DNA of 64,000 nt from Serratia inhibens (lineage in GTDB: Bacteria; Pseudomonadota; Gammaproteobacteria; Enterobacterales; Enterobacteriaceae), in the NCBI RefSeq assembly GCF_003591175.1, contig NZ_QYYG01000002.1, positions 248,001 through 312,000 on the forward strand, given 5' to 3'. Under the pieces are notes generated by a model that did not search any database, was not told the origin of the DNA, and was given only the letters and a program-made list of their open reading frames with translations. Position 1 is the first letter of the stretch; each line of letters begins with the position of its first letter. This document shows positions 8,777 through 15,894 of this stretch, one piece after another. A program made the position numbers and the translations under genes.

Positions 8777-8829
8777 TCTCGTTGCGCTGTTTTATAGTTG
8801 CGACGCGTAATTATGAAGGGAGATCGACC

Positions 8830-9201
8830 ATGCCGAGAAAGCGTACGCTGGCAGTATCCTGCTGCACCGCCCTGTTGATGCTGATCACTCACTCAGCCCA
8901 GGCGCTAGATTTATCTTATACCGCGCCGGAGCCAAGCCTTGCCCCTGCGCCGGTACCGCAAACCGCCCTTGGCCCGGCAGCCAAAACGGTCAAGCCGCCG
9001 GTTGTCTGGGCTGAGTCAGAAGACAAAACCGGTTTTCGCGTTGAAATGGAATGCGATCACCCCGGTTGCAGCCGTCCGCGTGCCAAACCCTATTCGGCGC
9101 TTAACGGCCCGGTGAAAAAAACCGACCGCCGCCGCCAGTCTGATCCTTACTCCACCAATCAGGATGACGATTACAGCCTGAATATGGGCTATCAGTGGTA
9201 G
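8830..9201 (+). CDS. Small exported protein of unknown function
   Basis: 123-aa protein with a clear Sec signal peptide (MPRKRTLAVSCCTALLMLITHSAQA, cleavage after AQA). The mature part is proline/alanine-rich, has a CDHPGC motif with two cysteines that could form a disulfide, and ends in YSLNMGYQW, an aromatic C-terminus reminiscent of outer-membrane-associated proteins. The ATG at 8830 has AGGGAG 10 nt upstream and starts exactly at the signal peptide; an upstream in-frame ATG at 8782 would spoil it. No family was recognised. Confidence 0.72.
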   Translation: MPRKRTLAVSCCTALLMLITHSAQALDLSYTAPEPSLAPAPVPQTALGPAAKTVKPPVVWAESEDKTGFRVEMECDHPGCSRPRAKPYSALNGPVKKTDRRRQSDPYSTNQDDDYSLNMGYQW

Positions 9202-9314
9202 TTGCGCTTTAAGAGTTATCCCTATATCTGTCGCCGTGCGGAGTTCATACAATGGCTCCCTGTTCACCACTCCTCCTGGTGCTGAACATAACAAGCTGTG
9301 TTGTAAATTTTTAT

Positions 9315-9339
9315 GCGCCTTCCTATAGGCGCTTTTTTT
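9315..9339 (+). terminator. Rho-independent terminator after the exported protein gene
   Basis: GCGCCT-TCCTAT-AGGCGC stem followed by seven T, about 110 nt after the stop at 9201. Confidence 0.85.
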
Positions 9340-9450
9340 ATGCCTAAATATCAATAATTTGCAGCGTTACAGAATGGTCTTATTGCGCTATAACGTGATA
9401 ACTGTCACAAATAGCGGCTCCTTAGCCACTCTTTCTCGGAGATTAATCTC

Positions 9451-9567
9451 ATGGCGACAGAATATATGTCTTTACTGGCGATTTTGGCCGGCATTGCAGG
9501 ATATGCATTGTACAAACACTTTAAGTCACAGAAAAAAAGCACGCTGATACGTCCTCACGATCGTTGA
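9451..9567 (+). CDS. Small single-span membrane protein, 38 aa
   Basis: Short ORF MATEYMSLLAILAGIAGYAL... with one transmembrane helix (about residues 6-21) followed by a strongly basic tail (YKHFKSQKKSTLIRPHDR), the usual topology of small inner-membrane peptides with a cytoplasmic C-terminus. GGAG lies 10 nt before the ATG, and a structured terminator follows directly, so a dedicated transcript is plausible. Function unknown. Confidence 0.55.
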   Translation: MATEYMSLLAILAGIAGYALYKHFKSQKKSTLIRPHDR

Positions 9568-9571
9568 CAGA

Positions 9572-9631
9572 ACAGTGGGAGCATAGCCCCCGGGTTATGC
9601 TCCAGGCCGCATAACCCTTCACTGTCATTTT
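9572..9631 (+). terminator. Structured terminator with competing stems
   Basis: An outer stem ACAGTG (9572-9577)/CACTGT (9620-9625) followed by CATTTTTT encloses two mutually exclusive 8-bp stems: GGAGCATA (9578-9585)/TATGCTCC (9596-9603) and GGGTTATG (9592-9599)/CATAACCC (9610-9617). Confidence 0.55.
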
Positions 9632-9708
9632 TTCATCACAAAATTGTCACAATACAGCCATATCATGGTCGACGATTATCCGCACTGGCTTACACCAAGG
9701 ATTTCGTT

Positions 9709-9918
9709 ATGACCACCATTAAAGCAACAAACCATCAGGAAGCAGAAAAGCTGATCCGTTACGGCACAGCCAAGAAAATAGAACTGGCTTACGACATCGA
9801 CAGCGACGACTTTTTCCAGCTCGCCAGCTTGTGGTGCGATAAAGGCGCCAAGATCTCTAAAGGGAAAGAGCACTTTATCGTCTCACTCAAAGGTTTCCGC
9901 ATCCCGCCAAACGACTGA
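9709..9918 (+). CDS. Conserved-looking small hypothetical protein, 69 aa
   Basis: 69-aa soluble acidic/basic mixed protein (MTTIKATNHQEAEKLIRYGTA...) with no signal peptide or membrane segment. AAGGA is 8 nt before the ATG. Composition and codon use look like a real gene. No domain was recognised. It stands alone between a terminator and the quinone oxidoreductase gene. Confidence 0.65.
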   Translation: MTTIKATNHQEAEKLIRYGTAKKIELAYDIDSDDFFQLASLWCDKGAKISKGKEHFIVSLKGFRIPPND

Positions 9919-10077
9919 TACCACGCCGCCCTGCGGCGGCTCCCCCTTCCCCGCCCTGAAAACCGCCCTATGATCCACATTCTCCCTTCGGCATTTCTGT
10001 AAGATAAAATACGAATTACAGCAGGCGTTTATCTACACTGTTCACAGCACCTGAACTCCAACCGGAGGAGAATGACC

Positions 10078-11085
10078 ATGTCAGCATACCCACCACTGCC
10101 CAATACCATGAAAGCGATCGAAATCAGCCAGCCAGGCGAACCGGAAGTGCTGATTGTCGCCGAACGGCCACTGCCGACGCTGCAACAGGGTGAGATTTTG
10201 GTGAAGGTCGCCGCCGCCGGGGTTAACCGGCCTGACGTGATGCAACGCCGTGGCCAATACGCGCCGCCACCCGGCGCATCGGATATCCCCGGTCTGGAAA
10301 TAGCCGGCGAAGTGGTTGCTACCGGCGTTGGGGTACAAAATTATGCCCCAGGCGATCGCGTGTGCGCCCTGATTGCCGGCGGCGGCTATGCCGAATACTG
10401 CAAAGTGCATGAGAGCAATGCGCTGCCGGTGCCCCAGAACATGAGCCTGACGGAGGCGGCAGATATCCCTGAAACTTTCTTTACCGTCTGGGTCAATGTG
10501 TTCCAGCGCGGGCATCTAAAGGCCGGTGAAACCGTGCTGATCCACGGCGGAACTTCAGGCATTGGCACTGTCGCCACCCTGCTGGCGAAAGCGTTTTGCG
10601 CCCATGTGATCACCACCGTCGGTTCCGAGGAAAAACGTCAGGCCAGCCTGGCGCTGGGTGCCGATGTGGCGATTAACTACCGCAACGAAGACTTCGTCGA
10701 GCAAACCAAACGCGCTACCAACGGCAAGGGCGCAGACGTGATTGTCGATCTGATCGCCGGAGATTACGTGGCGAAGAACTATCAGGCAGCTGCGATGGAT
10801 GGCCGCATTGTGCAAATCGGCACCCAGAATGGCGTGGTCAAGGAATTGAACCTGATGCCGCTGCTGCTCAAGCGTCTGACCCACACCGGCTCTACCCTGC
10901 GCTCGCGCAGCGTGGAAGACAAGGCGAGAATTGCCGCAGATTTGCAGCAGAAGGTGTGGCCGCTGCTGGAGCGCGGCGCGTTAAAACCGCAGATCTTCAA
11001 AACTTTCCCGTTGGAACAGGCCGCCGAAGCGCATGCCTTGATGGAGTCCAGCATGCATATCGGCAAGATTATGCTGACCCTCTGA
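10078..11085 (+). CDS. NAD(P)H:quinone oxidoreductase, PIG3-like zinc-independent MDR
   Basis: 335-aa medium-chain dehydrogenase/reductase of the quinone-oxidoreductase (PIG3/QorB) type, reducing quinones or enones with NADPH. The GroES-like catalytic domain (GEILVKVAAAGVNRPDVMQRRGQY) is followed by a Rossmann domain with the nucleotide-binding IHGGTSGIGTVATLLAKA. The cysteine/histidine zinc ligands of alcohol dehydrogenases are absent, as expected for quinone reductases. The ATG at 10078 has optimal spacing to GGAGGA; an ATG two codons earlier sits too close. It is closed by a perfect 10-bp terminator. Confidence 0.88.
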   Translation: MSAYPPLPNTMKAIEISQPGEPEVLIVAERPLPTLQQGEILVKVAAAGVNRPDVMQRRGQYAPPPGASDIPGLEIAGEVVATGVGVQNYAPGDRVCALIAGGGYAEYCKVHESNALPVPQNMSLTEAADIPETFFTVWVNVFQRGHLKAGETVLIHGGTSGIGTVATLLAKAFCAHVITTVGSEEKRQASLALGADVAINYRNEDFVEQTKRATNGKGADVIVDLIAGDYVAKNYQAAAMDGRIVQIGTQNGVVKELNLMPLLLKRLTHTGSTLRSRSVEDKARIAADLQQKVWPLLERGALKPQIFKTFPLEQAAEAHALMESSMHIGKIMLTL

Positions 11086-11093
11086 GGTGCAAC

Positions 11094-11117
11094 ACCCCGC
11101 AGTCGGTACTGCGGGGT
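11094..11117 (+). terminator. Terminator of the quinone oxidoreductase gene
   Basis: Perfect 10-bp inverted repeat ACCCCGCAGT-CGGT-ACTGCGGGGT, 8 nt after the stop; the T-run is weak (GATATTT). Confidence 0.75.
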
Positions 11118-11164
11118 GATATTTCAAACACCCGGCGTAGGTACGTCCGAGTGGGCGGCAGACG

Positions 11165-12217
11165 CTAGGGAATAATCTTTCTCTGGCGGAATTCATCAAA
11201 CAGCGCAAAGAACATCGCTTCGGTCTCGACAAATTGGGTAAAGCCAAAACGCCTCGCCTTGCTGCCATCGGCAAACATGTCGTAGTCCCACGAGAAGACA
11301 AAATCGGCAAAGCGCCAGCCGGTCACCGCCTGATAATCTGTCACCGCCAGGTCATGCCGCTGCGCGAGGGTCTGCCACAACGCGGCTTTGTCCGCCATCA
11401 TCTGTTCCAGCGGCATAGGCAGCGGCGGCGCCGTCTCCAGACCAAAATAATCGGCAATTTTCGGCCACATCTCGCTCCAGCGGAATACATCGCCATTATT
11501 GATGTTAAAGGCCTGATTGGCCGCTGCAGGTTCCGTCGCCGCCCACAGCGTAGCGCGCGCCAGCAGGCCGGCATCGGTCATTTCCAACAGACTGTGGTAA
11601 GCGCCCGGTTTGCCGGGAAAACGCAGCGGCAGCCCCAACGCTTTGCTGATTGAGGCATAAACGGCAATGGTCAGCGCCAGATTCATTGGATTGCCGAGCG
11701 AAAACCCGCCGACCACGCTGGGCCGAATCGCGCTCCAGCGCCAGCGTTTGCCCTGCTGGCACCGCTCAAGGTAGTTTTGCTGATCCACGTTAAACTCCGG
11801 CGGCATATGCCCGGCGTCACTTTCCCGCGCCGGGGTTTTAAATGGCCCCAAATGCGCGCCGTATACCTTGTACCCCTGCATCAGGCTGATGTGCTCCAGC
11901 CCTTGCGCCACCGGCTCTACCGCTTCCACCACGTTCGCCAGCATCGTCAGGTTCGGTGCCACCAGCCCCGCCCAATCTGGCGCGTCCTGATAGGCGGCAT
12001 AGAAAATGTGGCTGACCTGCGTCAGAGGTTGCAGTGCGTCGCGCGTCATCTGCGCATCCAGCAGATCAACCGCCAGATAGCGCACTTGTGGCCGGTCCAC
12101 GCCCCCGCGGCGCGACAAGCCAACCACTTGCCACCCCTGCGCGACCAGTTCCTCAATCAGTTTACGGCCGATAACGCCGTTAGCGCCGACGACCAGCGCC
12201 AGTTTGCTGCTTTGCAT
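11165..12217 (-). CDS. PRISE-like short-chain dehydrogenase/reductase
   Basis: 350-aa extended SDR. The N-terminal nucleotide-binding motif is LVVGANGVIGRKLIEEL, followed by GWQVVGLSRRGG, which suggests NADP(H). The motifs ISLMQGYKVYG and WSAIRPSVVGG are typical of progesterone-5-beta-reductase/iridoid-synthase-like (PRISE) enone reductases. The ATG at 12217 has GGGAG 7 nt upstream; the frame opens at 12238 without a better site. It is divergent from the LysR gene at 12329, which probably controls it. Natural substrate unknown. Confidence 0.82.
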   Translation of the reverse strand: MQSSKLALVVGANGVIGRKLIEELVAQGWQVVGLSRRGGVDRPQVRYLAVDLLDAQMTRDALQPLTQVSHIFYAAYQDAPDWAGLVAPNLTMLANVVEAVEPVAQGLEHISLMQGYKVYGAHLGPFKTPARESDAGHMPPEFNVDQQNYLERCQQGKRWRWSAIRPSVVGGFSLGNPMNLALTIAVYASISKALGLPLRFPGKPGAYHSLLEMTDAGLLARATLWAATEPAAANQAFNINNGDVFRWSEMWPKIADYFGLETAPPLPMPLEQMMADKAALWQTLAQRHDLAVTDYQAVTGWRFADFVFSWDYDMFADGSKARRFGFTQFVETEAMFFALFDEFRQRKIIP

Positions 12218-12328
12218 GTTGTGTCTCCCGTTCATCATGGATGCAGTTACTGTGATCGATTAGCAAAGCTTGCGGTAGACGCCACTTTTAACTAACACTT
12301 ATAAGTAAATTCTATAAATGGAGGATCG

Positions 12329-13261
12329 ATGGACAAACTGAGCGCCATGAAGACTTTCGTCCGCGTAGCGGAGCTGGGCAGCCTCTCGGCGGCCGCCCGC
12401 GATCTGGGGCTGACGCAGCCGGCGGTCAGCCAGCAAATCGCCGGGCTGGAACAGCAACTGGGTACACAATTGCTGTTTCGCAGCACCCGCGCCGTCTCCC
12501 TGACCGATGCCGGCGGTGGCTATTACCGGCAAATCAAGCCGATTTTAGCGGCGGTAAACGAAGCGGAAGAAGCGCTGCATGGTCTGAACCAACGGCTGCA
12601 AGGGAATTTACGCATTCACGCGCCAACGGGGTTCGGCCAGCAGCACCTGACGCCGTTGGCGATCGCCTTTCAACAGCGTCATCCCGAGCTGAATATTGAG
12701 CTTTTGCTGGACGATCGCCGGGCGGATGTCATTGGCGAAGGCATTGACGTAGCGATTCGTTTTGGCGAACTGAGCGCACCAGGCACGGTGGCGCGGCGGC
12801 TGGGGGAGTTACAGCGCATTCTCGTGGCCTCGCCGGCTTATCTGGCGGCGCATGGCGCACCGCAAACACCGGCAGCGCTGGCGACCCATGCGCACATTCG
12901 CTACAGCGGCCTTCGCGACGGCGATGCACTGACGCTCATCGGCCCTCAGGGTGCCGAGATGGTGAATCTGCGGCCGGTATTTCGTGCCAACAACACTTTC
13001 TCACTGCTGGCAGCCATCGAGTCAGGATTGGGCATTGGCGGCGCGCAGCGGCCATTGATTGGCCGGCAACTGGCCGCCGGCACGCTGGTGCAGGTACTGC
13101 CGGCCTGGCGCTACCCACCGATGGCGCTGCATGCCGTCTATCCCGCGGCGCGGTTTATTCCCGGCAAGGTGCGGGCATGGGTAGATTATTTGCTGGAGGC
13201 GTTGACGGAGATTGAAGGCATTACGTTAAACAATGCCCCCGACCCGATGCCGGGGGCATAA
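12329..13261 (+). CDS. LysR family transcriptional regulator
   Basis: 310-aa LysR-type regulator with the N-terminal helix-turn-helix MKTFVRVAELGSLSAAARDLGLTQPAVSQQIAGLEQQLGTQLLFRSTRAVSLTDAG and a substrate-binding-like domain (PTGFGQQHLTPLAIAFQQRHPELNIEL, DVAIRFGEL). GGAGG is 6 nt before the ATG. It is divergent from the PRISE-like reductase gene across 111 bp, which contains the perfect palindrome ACTTATAAGT at 12297-12306. Its 3' end overlaps a shared terminator. Confidence 0.88.
   Translation: MDKLSAMKTFVRVAELGSLSAAARDLGLTQPAVSQQIAGLEQQLGTQLLFRSTRAVSLTDAGGGYYRQIKPILAAVNEAEEALHGLNQRLQGNLRIHAPTGFGQQHLTPLAIAFQQRHPELNIELLLDDRRADVIGEGIDVAIRFGELSAPGTVARRLGELQRILVASPAYLAAHGAPQTPAALATHAHIRYSGLRDGDALTLIGPQGAEMVNLRPVFRANNTFSLLAAIESGLGIGGAQRPLIGRQLAAGTLVQVLPAWRYPPMALHAVYPAARFIPGKVRAWVDYLLEALTEIEGITLNNAPDPMPGA
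13233..13259. terminator. Shared convergent terminator
   Basis: Perfect 9-bp stem ATGCCCCCG (13233-13241)/CGGGGGCAT (13251-13259) built from the last codons of the LysR gene; yidB ends at 13265 on the other strand. Confidence 0.65.
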
Positions 13262-13264
13262 GTA

Positions 13265-13657
13265 TTATTTGAACAGCTTACCGACCATGTCGCCCAGTTC
13301 GTTGCTGTCCTGCTGCACTTCGCCATTTGGCGATGCAGCGTCAGTCACCGTCGGCAGGAACTGCGCGATAGTGCTGGAAGCCTGAGCCGGATCAATCCCC
13401 AGCTTTTCGGCCAATTGGTTAATGGCATCGCTGCCCAGCACCTGCTGAACGTGATCGCCGCTGATCTGCTGGTTTTCGCCGTTGCCCAGCCACGAACCGA
13501 CCACATCGCCGAATTGCCCCTGGCGGAACTTGTCCAAAATCGCCTGCAGGCCACCTTGTTGCTGGACCCATTGCATGATGGCGACATAGTCAATGCCTTT
13601 GCCGCCGTTAGCGCCGCCACCCAGAATACTGCCCAATACGTTATCAAACAGACCCAT
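13265..13657 (-). CDS. YidB family protein (DUF937)
   Basis: 130-aa protein of the YidB/DUF937 family, glycine- and glutamine-rich (MGLFDNVLGSILGGGANGGKG, YVAIMQWVQQQGGLQAILDKFRQGQFGDVVGSWLGNGENQQIS). The family function is not established. The ATG at 13657 follows GGGG by six bases; the ATG six bases upstream sits inside the ribosome-binding site. It leads a run of small stress-type proteins on the minus strand, but a terminator separates it from the next one. Confidence 0.88.
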   Translation of the reverse strand: MGLFDNVLGSILGGGANGGKGIDYVAIMQWVQQQGGLQAILDKFRQGQFGDVVGSWLGNGENQQISGDHVQQVLGSDAINQLAEKLGIDPAQASSTIAQFLPTVTDAASPNGEVQQDSNELGDMVGKLFK

Positions 13658-13710
13658 GGTCATCCCCTTCTCGCCGCCGGCTCAAGCCGCACGACCGCTA
13701 TGATTTAACG

Positions 13711-13733
13711 AAAAAGGGTCGCCGCGGCGACCC
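13711..13733 (-). terminator. Terminator after the YeaQ-like gene
   Basis: GGGTCGCC/GGCGACCC inverted repeat with, on the minus strand, a run of T directly downstream; 18 nt beyond the stop of the gene at 13751. Confidence 0.75.
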
Positions 13734-13750
13734 TGTTGATCAGCACCTGA

Positions 13751-13999
13751 TTAGCTTCTGATCTTTCTGTAGACAAAAAGCACCACCAGGGCACCGATTA
13801 CTGCGACAACGAAGCTGCCCAGATTAAAGCCATCTACGCGACCCATACCGAAGAAGGTACTGATATAGCCGCCGATCACCGCACCGATGATCCCGAGGAT
13901 AACAGTTACGATAAAGCCACCGCCGTCCTTGCCCGGCATGATCCATTTAGCCAGGATACCGGCGATTAAACCAAAAATGATCCAGGAAATGATGCCCAT
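13751..13999 (-). CDS. GlsB/YeaQ/YmgE family stress membrane protein
   Basis: 82-aa protein with three hydrophobic segments and the family pattern MGIISWIIFGLIAGILAKWIMPGKDGGGFIVTVILGIIGAVIGGY. These are small inner-membrane proteins induced by stress (transglycosylase-associated, Pfam Transgly_assoc); the molecular role is unknown. GGGAG precedes the ATG. The DUF883 gene lies 15 nt upstream on the same strand, so the two are likely cotranscribed. Confidence 0.92.
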   Translation of the reverse strand: MGIISWIIFGLIAGILAKWIMPGKDGGGFIVTVILGIIGAVIGGYISTFFGMGRVDGFNLGSFVVAVIGALVVLFVYRKIRS

Positions 14000-14014
14000 T
14001 TTTACTCTCCCTAT

Positions 14015-14212
14015 TTACTTTTTGCCTAAAAGAAATCCTATCACCAGGCCCACGACGGCACCGGCGCCAACCCCAGCCCAGGGGTTGTCCTTAATGTAAG
14101 AACAGGAGTGCCCGGCCACGTCTTTCAAACCGGCCCGCACTTCACATGCGGCAGATTTTGCACCGTCACACAGCTGTTCAACATTGTTTTTAACGTCATT
14201 TTCTACTGACAT
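14015..14212 (-). CDS. Short DUF883 family membrane-anchored protein (ElaB/YqjD-like)
   Basis: 65-aa protein. The C-terminal DNPWAGVGAGAVVGLVIGFLLGKK is the typical ElaB/YqjD/YgaM membrane anchor. Those relatives are ~100-aa tail-anchored inner-membrane proteins that bind ribosomes in stationary phase. Here the N-terminal helical region is short and carries three cysteines (QLCDGAKSAACEV, HSCSYI), which is unusual. It is followed 15 nt later by the YeaQ-like gene, suggesting a joint stress or stationary-phase operon. Confidence 0.85.
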   Translation of the reverse strand: MSVENDVKNNVEQLCDGAKSAACEVRAGLKDVAGHSCSYIKDNPWAGVGAGAVVGLVIGFLLGKK

Positions 14213-14501
14213 TTCATATCCTTAAGTTAACATAGCCGAAAAGTTCACACCGAGTTTCGCACTTGCTCCAACCCTGACCGATACTTTCACACCTATGTTT
14301 CCCTATGCTTGCCGTTACCGGCAGCGCGATACAGGGTGATTCGCGACAAACACGCAGCTTCACACTGTTACTATAGACAAATATCAGCAGTTTACACATT
14401 TCCGTCTGTCTGAATTTGCGTGTACAAAAAACGTTCGAATTCATCTGGCTGTCATTTCAGCGGGCTATACTTGAAGTGAATATTTCCGCTGGAGATAGGC
14501 A

Positions 14502-14591
14502 ATGAACAATACGCCATTTGTGCTGATACTCGCCGTCATCTATGCCTTTGCCGCCCTCTTGGACGGCTCTGCCGCGCAGCTGTTGATGTAA
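14502..14591 (+). CDS. Putative small hydrophobic peptide, 29 aa
   Basis: ORF MNNTPFVLILAVIYAFAALLDGSAAQLLM preceded by GGAG at good spacing. The whole peptide is essentially one transmembrane helix. It could be a small membrane protein gene; length makes chance possible. It ends 13 nt before a pseudogene remnant on the other strand. Confidence 0.4.
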   Translation: MNNTPFVLILAVIYAFAALLDGSAAQLLM

Positions 14592-14604
14592 TGTCGCGCC
14601 CCGC

Positions 14605-14748
14605 TCAGCTTTCGCAAAACGGCTTGATTAAACGGCTGAACCACTCGGCAAACGCCGTGAAACGCGCCGAACGCTGTCGACGATGGGGATAAAGCAGCGC
14701 AATGCTCATCGCCGGTGGCCGCCAGATTGGGTTGCGCGTCCCCCTCCC
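14605..14748 (-). pseudogene. LysR regulator C-terminal remnant
   Basis: On the minus strand one frame reads RNPIWRPPAMSIALLYPHRRQRSARFTAFAEWFSR and stops at 14605, which is the characteristic C-terminal end of a LysR-type regulator. No DNA-binding domain or start lies upstream; instead the sequence runs through a G-rich tract into the beginning of an unrelated gene (14749-14810). Confidence 0.7.
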
Positions 14749-14810
14749 CCCAGGTTCTTCGCACCGCCGGCGATCAATACGACTTTTCCATTCAAAGATT
14801 GCTTACTCAT
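14749..14810 (-). pseudogene. Short-chain dehydrogenase N-terminal remnant
   Basis: The minus strand encodes MSKQSLNGKVVLIAGGAKNLGG from 14810 with a good ribosome-binding site (GGAG), which is the NAD(P)-binding start of an SDR (Gly-rich motif). After about 20 codons it enters a G-rich tract (CCCCCTCCCCCC on the plus strand, about 14740-14751) and runs out of frame into a LysR tail. The gene was evidently lost by deletion. Confidence 0.65.
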
Positions 14811-15077
14811 GACAATGGCTCCGTTTGTGAAAGCTGCCCTGAGTATAGAAAGCCTGACCGCTCAGATAAGCTGTTCGACTCGGGATGACTCATCCCGCTT
14901 TTTCGCTCAATCCGTTTGGTCGCCCCCCAAAGCGCCAGAGCGTGATCGCCCACCGGGCATTCACCACGATTCGCACTACACTTGTAAGTCACCTGTGGCA
15001 ATAGTTGCCAGGCGAAATTATTTCCCCCGCCCTCAGGCCGGTTTATAGCCTGACGGGCCATAACCGAGGTCAATGTC

Positions 15078-15494
15078 ATGTTGATTCAACCCTATTTATT
15101 TTTTAACGGTAATTGCGAACAAGCGGTGAATTTCTACGCGCAGCAACTGGGCGGTAAAATTGAAATGATCATGCGTTACAAGGAGATGCCCGAGGAAGCA
15201 AAACAGGGTAGCCCTCAGGATGCCGATCCGGAATCCATCATGCATGCACGGTTGCTGATTGGCGAAAGCGCGCTGATGGCCTCCGACGGCTGCCCGCAGG
15301 ATGGCGCTGACGCGTCACATAAAGGATTTTCCCTGTCGCTCAATCCGAACGACGTGGAACAAGGACGTGAACTGTTTGAAAAGCTGTCGCAGGGCGGACA
15401 GGTAACCCTGCCTTATGGGCCCACTTTTTGGGCCAAGGGGTTTGGCATGCTCACCGACCAGTTTGGCGTCAATTGGATGATTAACGTTGAATAA
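15078..15494 (+). CDS. VOC superfamily protein, PhnB/YjdN-like
   Basis: 138-aa protein of the PhnB-like branch of the vicinal-oxygen-chelate fold. Typical features: IQPYLFFNGNCEQAVNFYAQQLGGKIE at the N-terminus, MHARLLIGESALMASDG in the middle, and the C-terminal WAKGFGMLTDQFGVNWMINVE. The exact function of the family is unclear (E. coli YjdN is distinct from the phosphonate pathway). GAGG is upstream of the ATG. Monocistronic by position. Confidence 0.88.
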   Translation: MLIQPYLFFNGNCEQAVNFYAQQLGGKIEMIMRYKEMPEEAKQGSPQDADPESIMHARLLIGESALMASDGCPQDGADASHKGFSLSLNPNDVEQGRELFEKLSQGGQVTLPYGPTFWAKGFGMLTDQFGVNWMINVE

Positions 15495-15547
15495 TCCCAC
15501 CCCGTCGCGGTGCCCACGGCCTCTGGCGGACACCGCGCCTCCGGCAA

Positions 15548-15742
15548 TCAGCTATAGTGATGCCAGTCGTAGGCCGCCATGGCGAACAACGCAAACAGCA
15601 CCGTCAGCAGCACCACACCCAAACGCCAGTAAGGCGATTTACGCCGCCGCCAGGCAAAAAATATCATCAATGCCAACACGCCCAGCGTCACCGGGTAATA
15701 CACCGCCAACGTCAGTAAAGTAATGATGATGATGTCAGACAC
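15548..15742 (-). CDS. Small two-span membrane protein, 64 aa
   Basis: GTG-start ORF with GAGG 9 nt upstream. Two transmembrane helices (residues ~3-28 and ~40-57) flank a basic loop FAWRRRKSPYWR; the tail is YDWHHYS. No family was recognised. It converges on the VOC gene and is divergent from the diguanylate cyclase. Confidence 0.6.
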   Translation of the reverse strand: MSDIIIITLLTLAVYYPVTLGVLALMIFFAWRRRKSPYWRLGVVLLTVLFALFAMAAYDWHHYS

Positions 15743-15894
15743 ACTCGCGATCCTCTAATTTTCGGGCATTTTTTGGCAAATTGTCACCTCTGCCGAGGGT
15801 AACTTGTTTAAGGGAGTAGTGGTCAGCAGAATTAACGAATAAGATGTAAGATAGTTCTTAACTTTATTTAAAAATCGCATAATAAAAGGGTGAC

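Noticed and set aside
14540..14764. 74-codon minus-strand frame over the pseudogene scar
   Set aside because: It is a third frame across the SDR/LysR remnant; the recognisable protein pieces lie in the other two frames.
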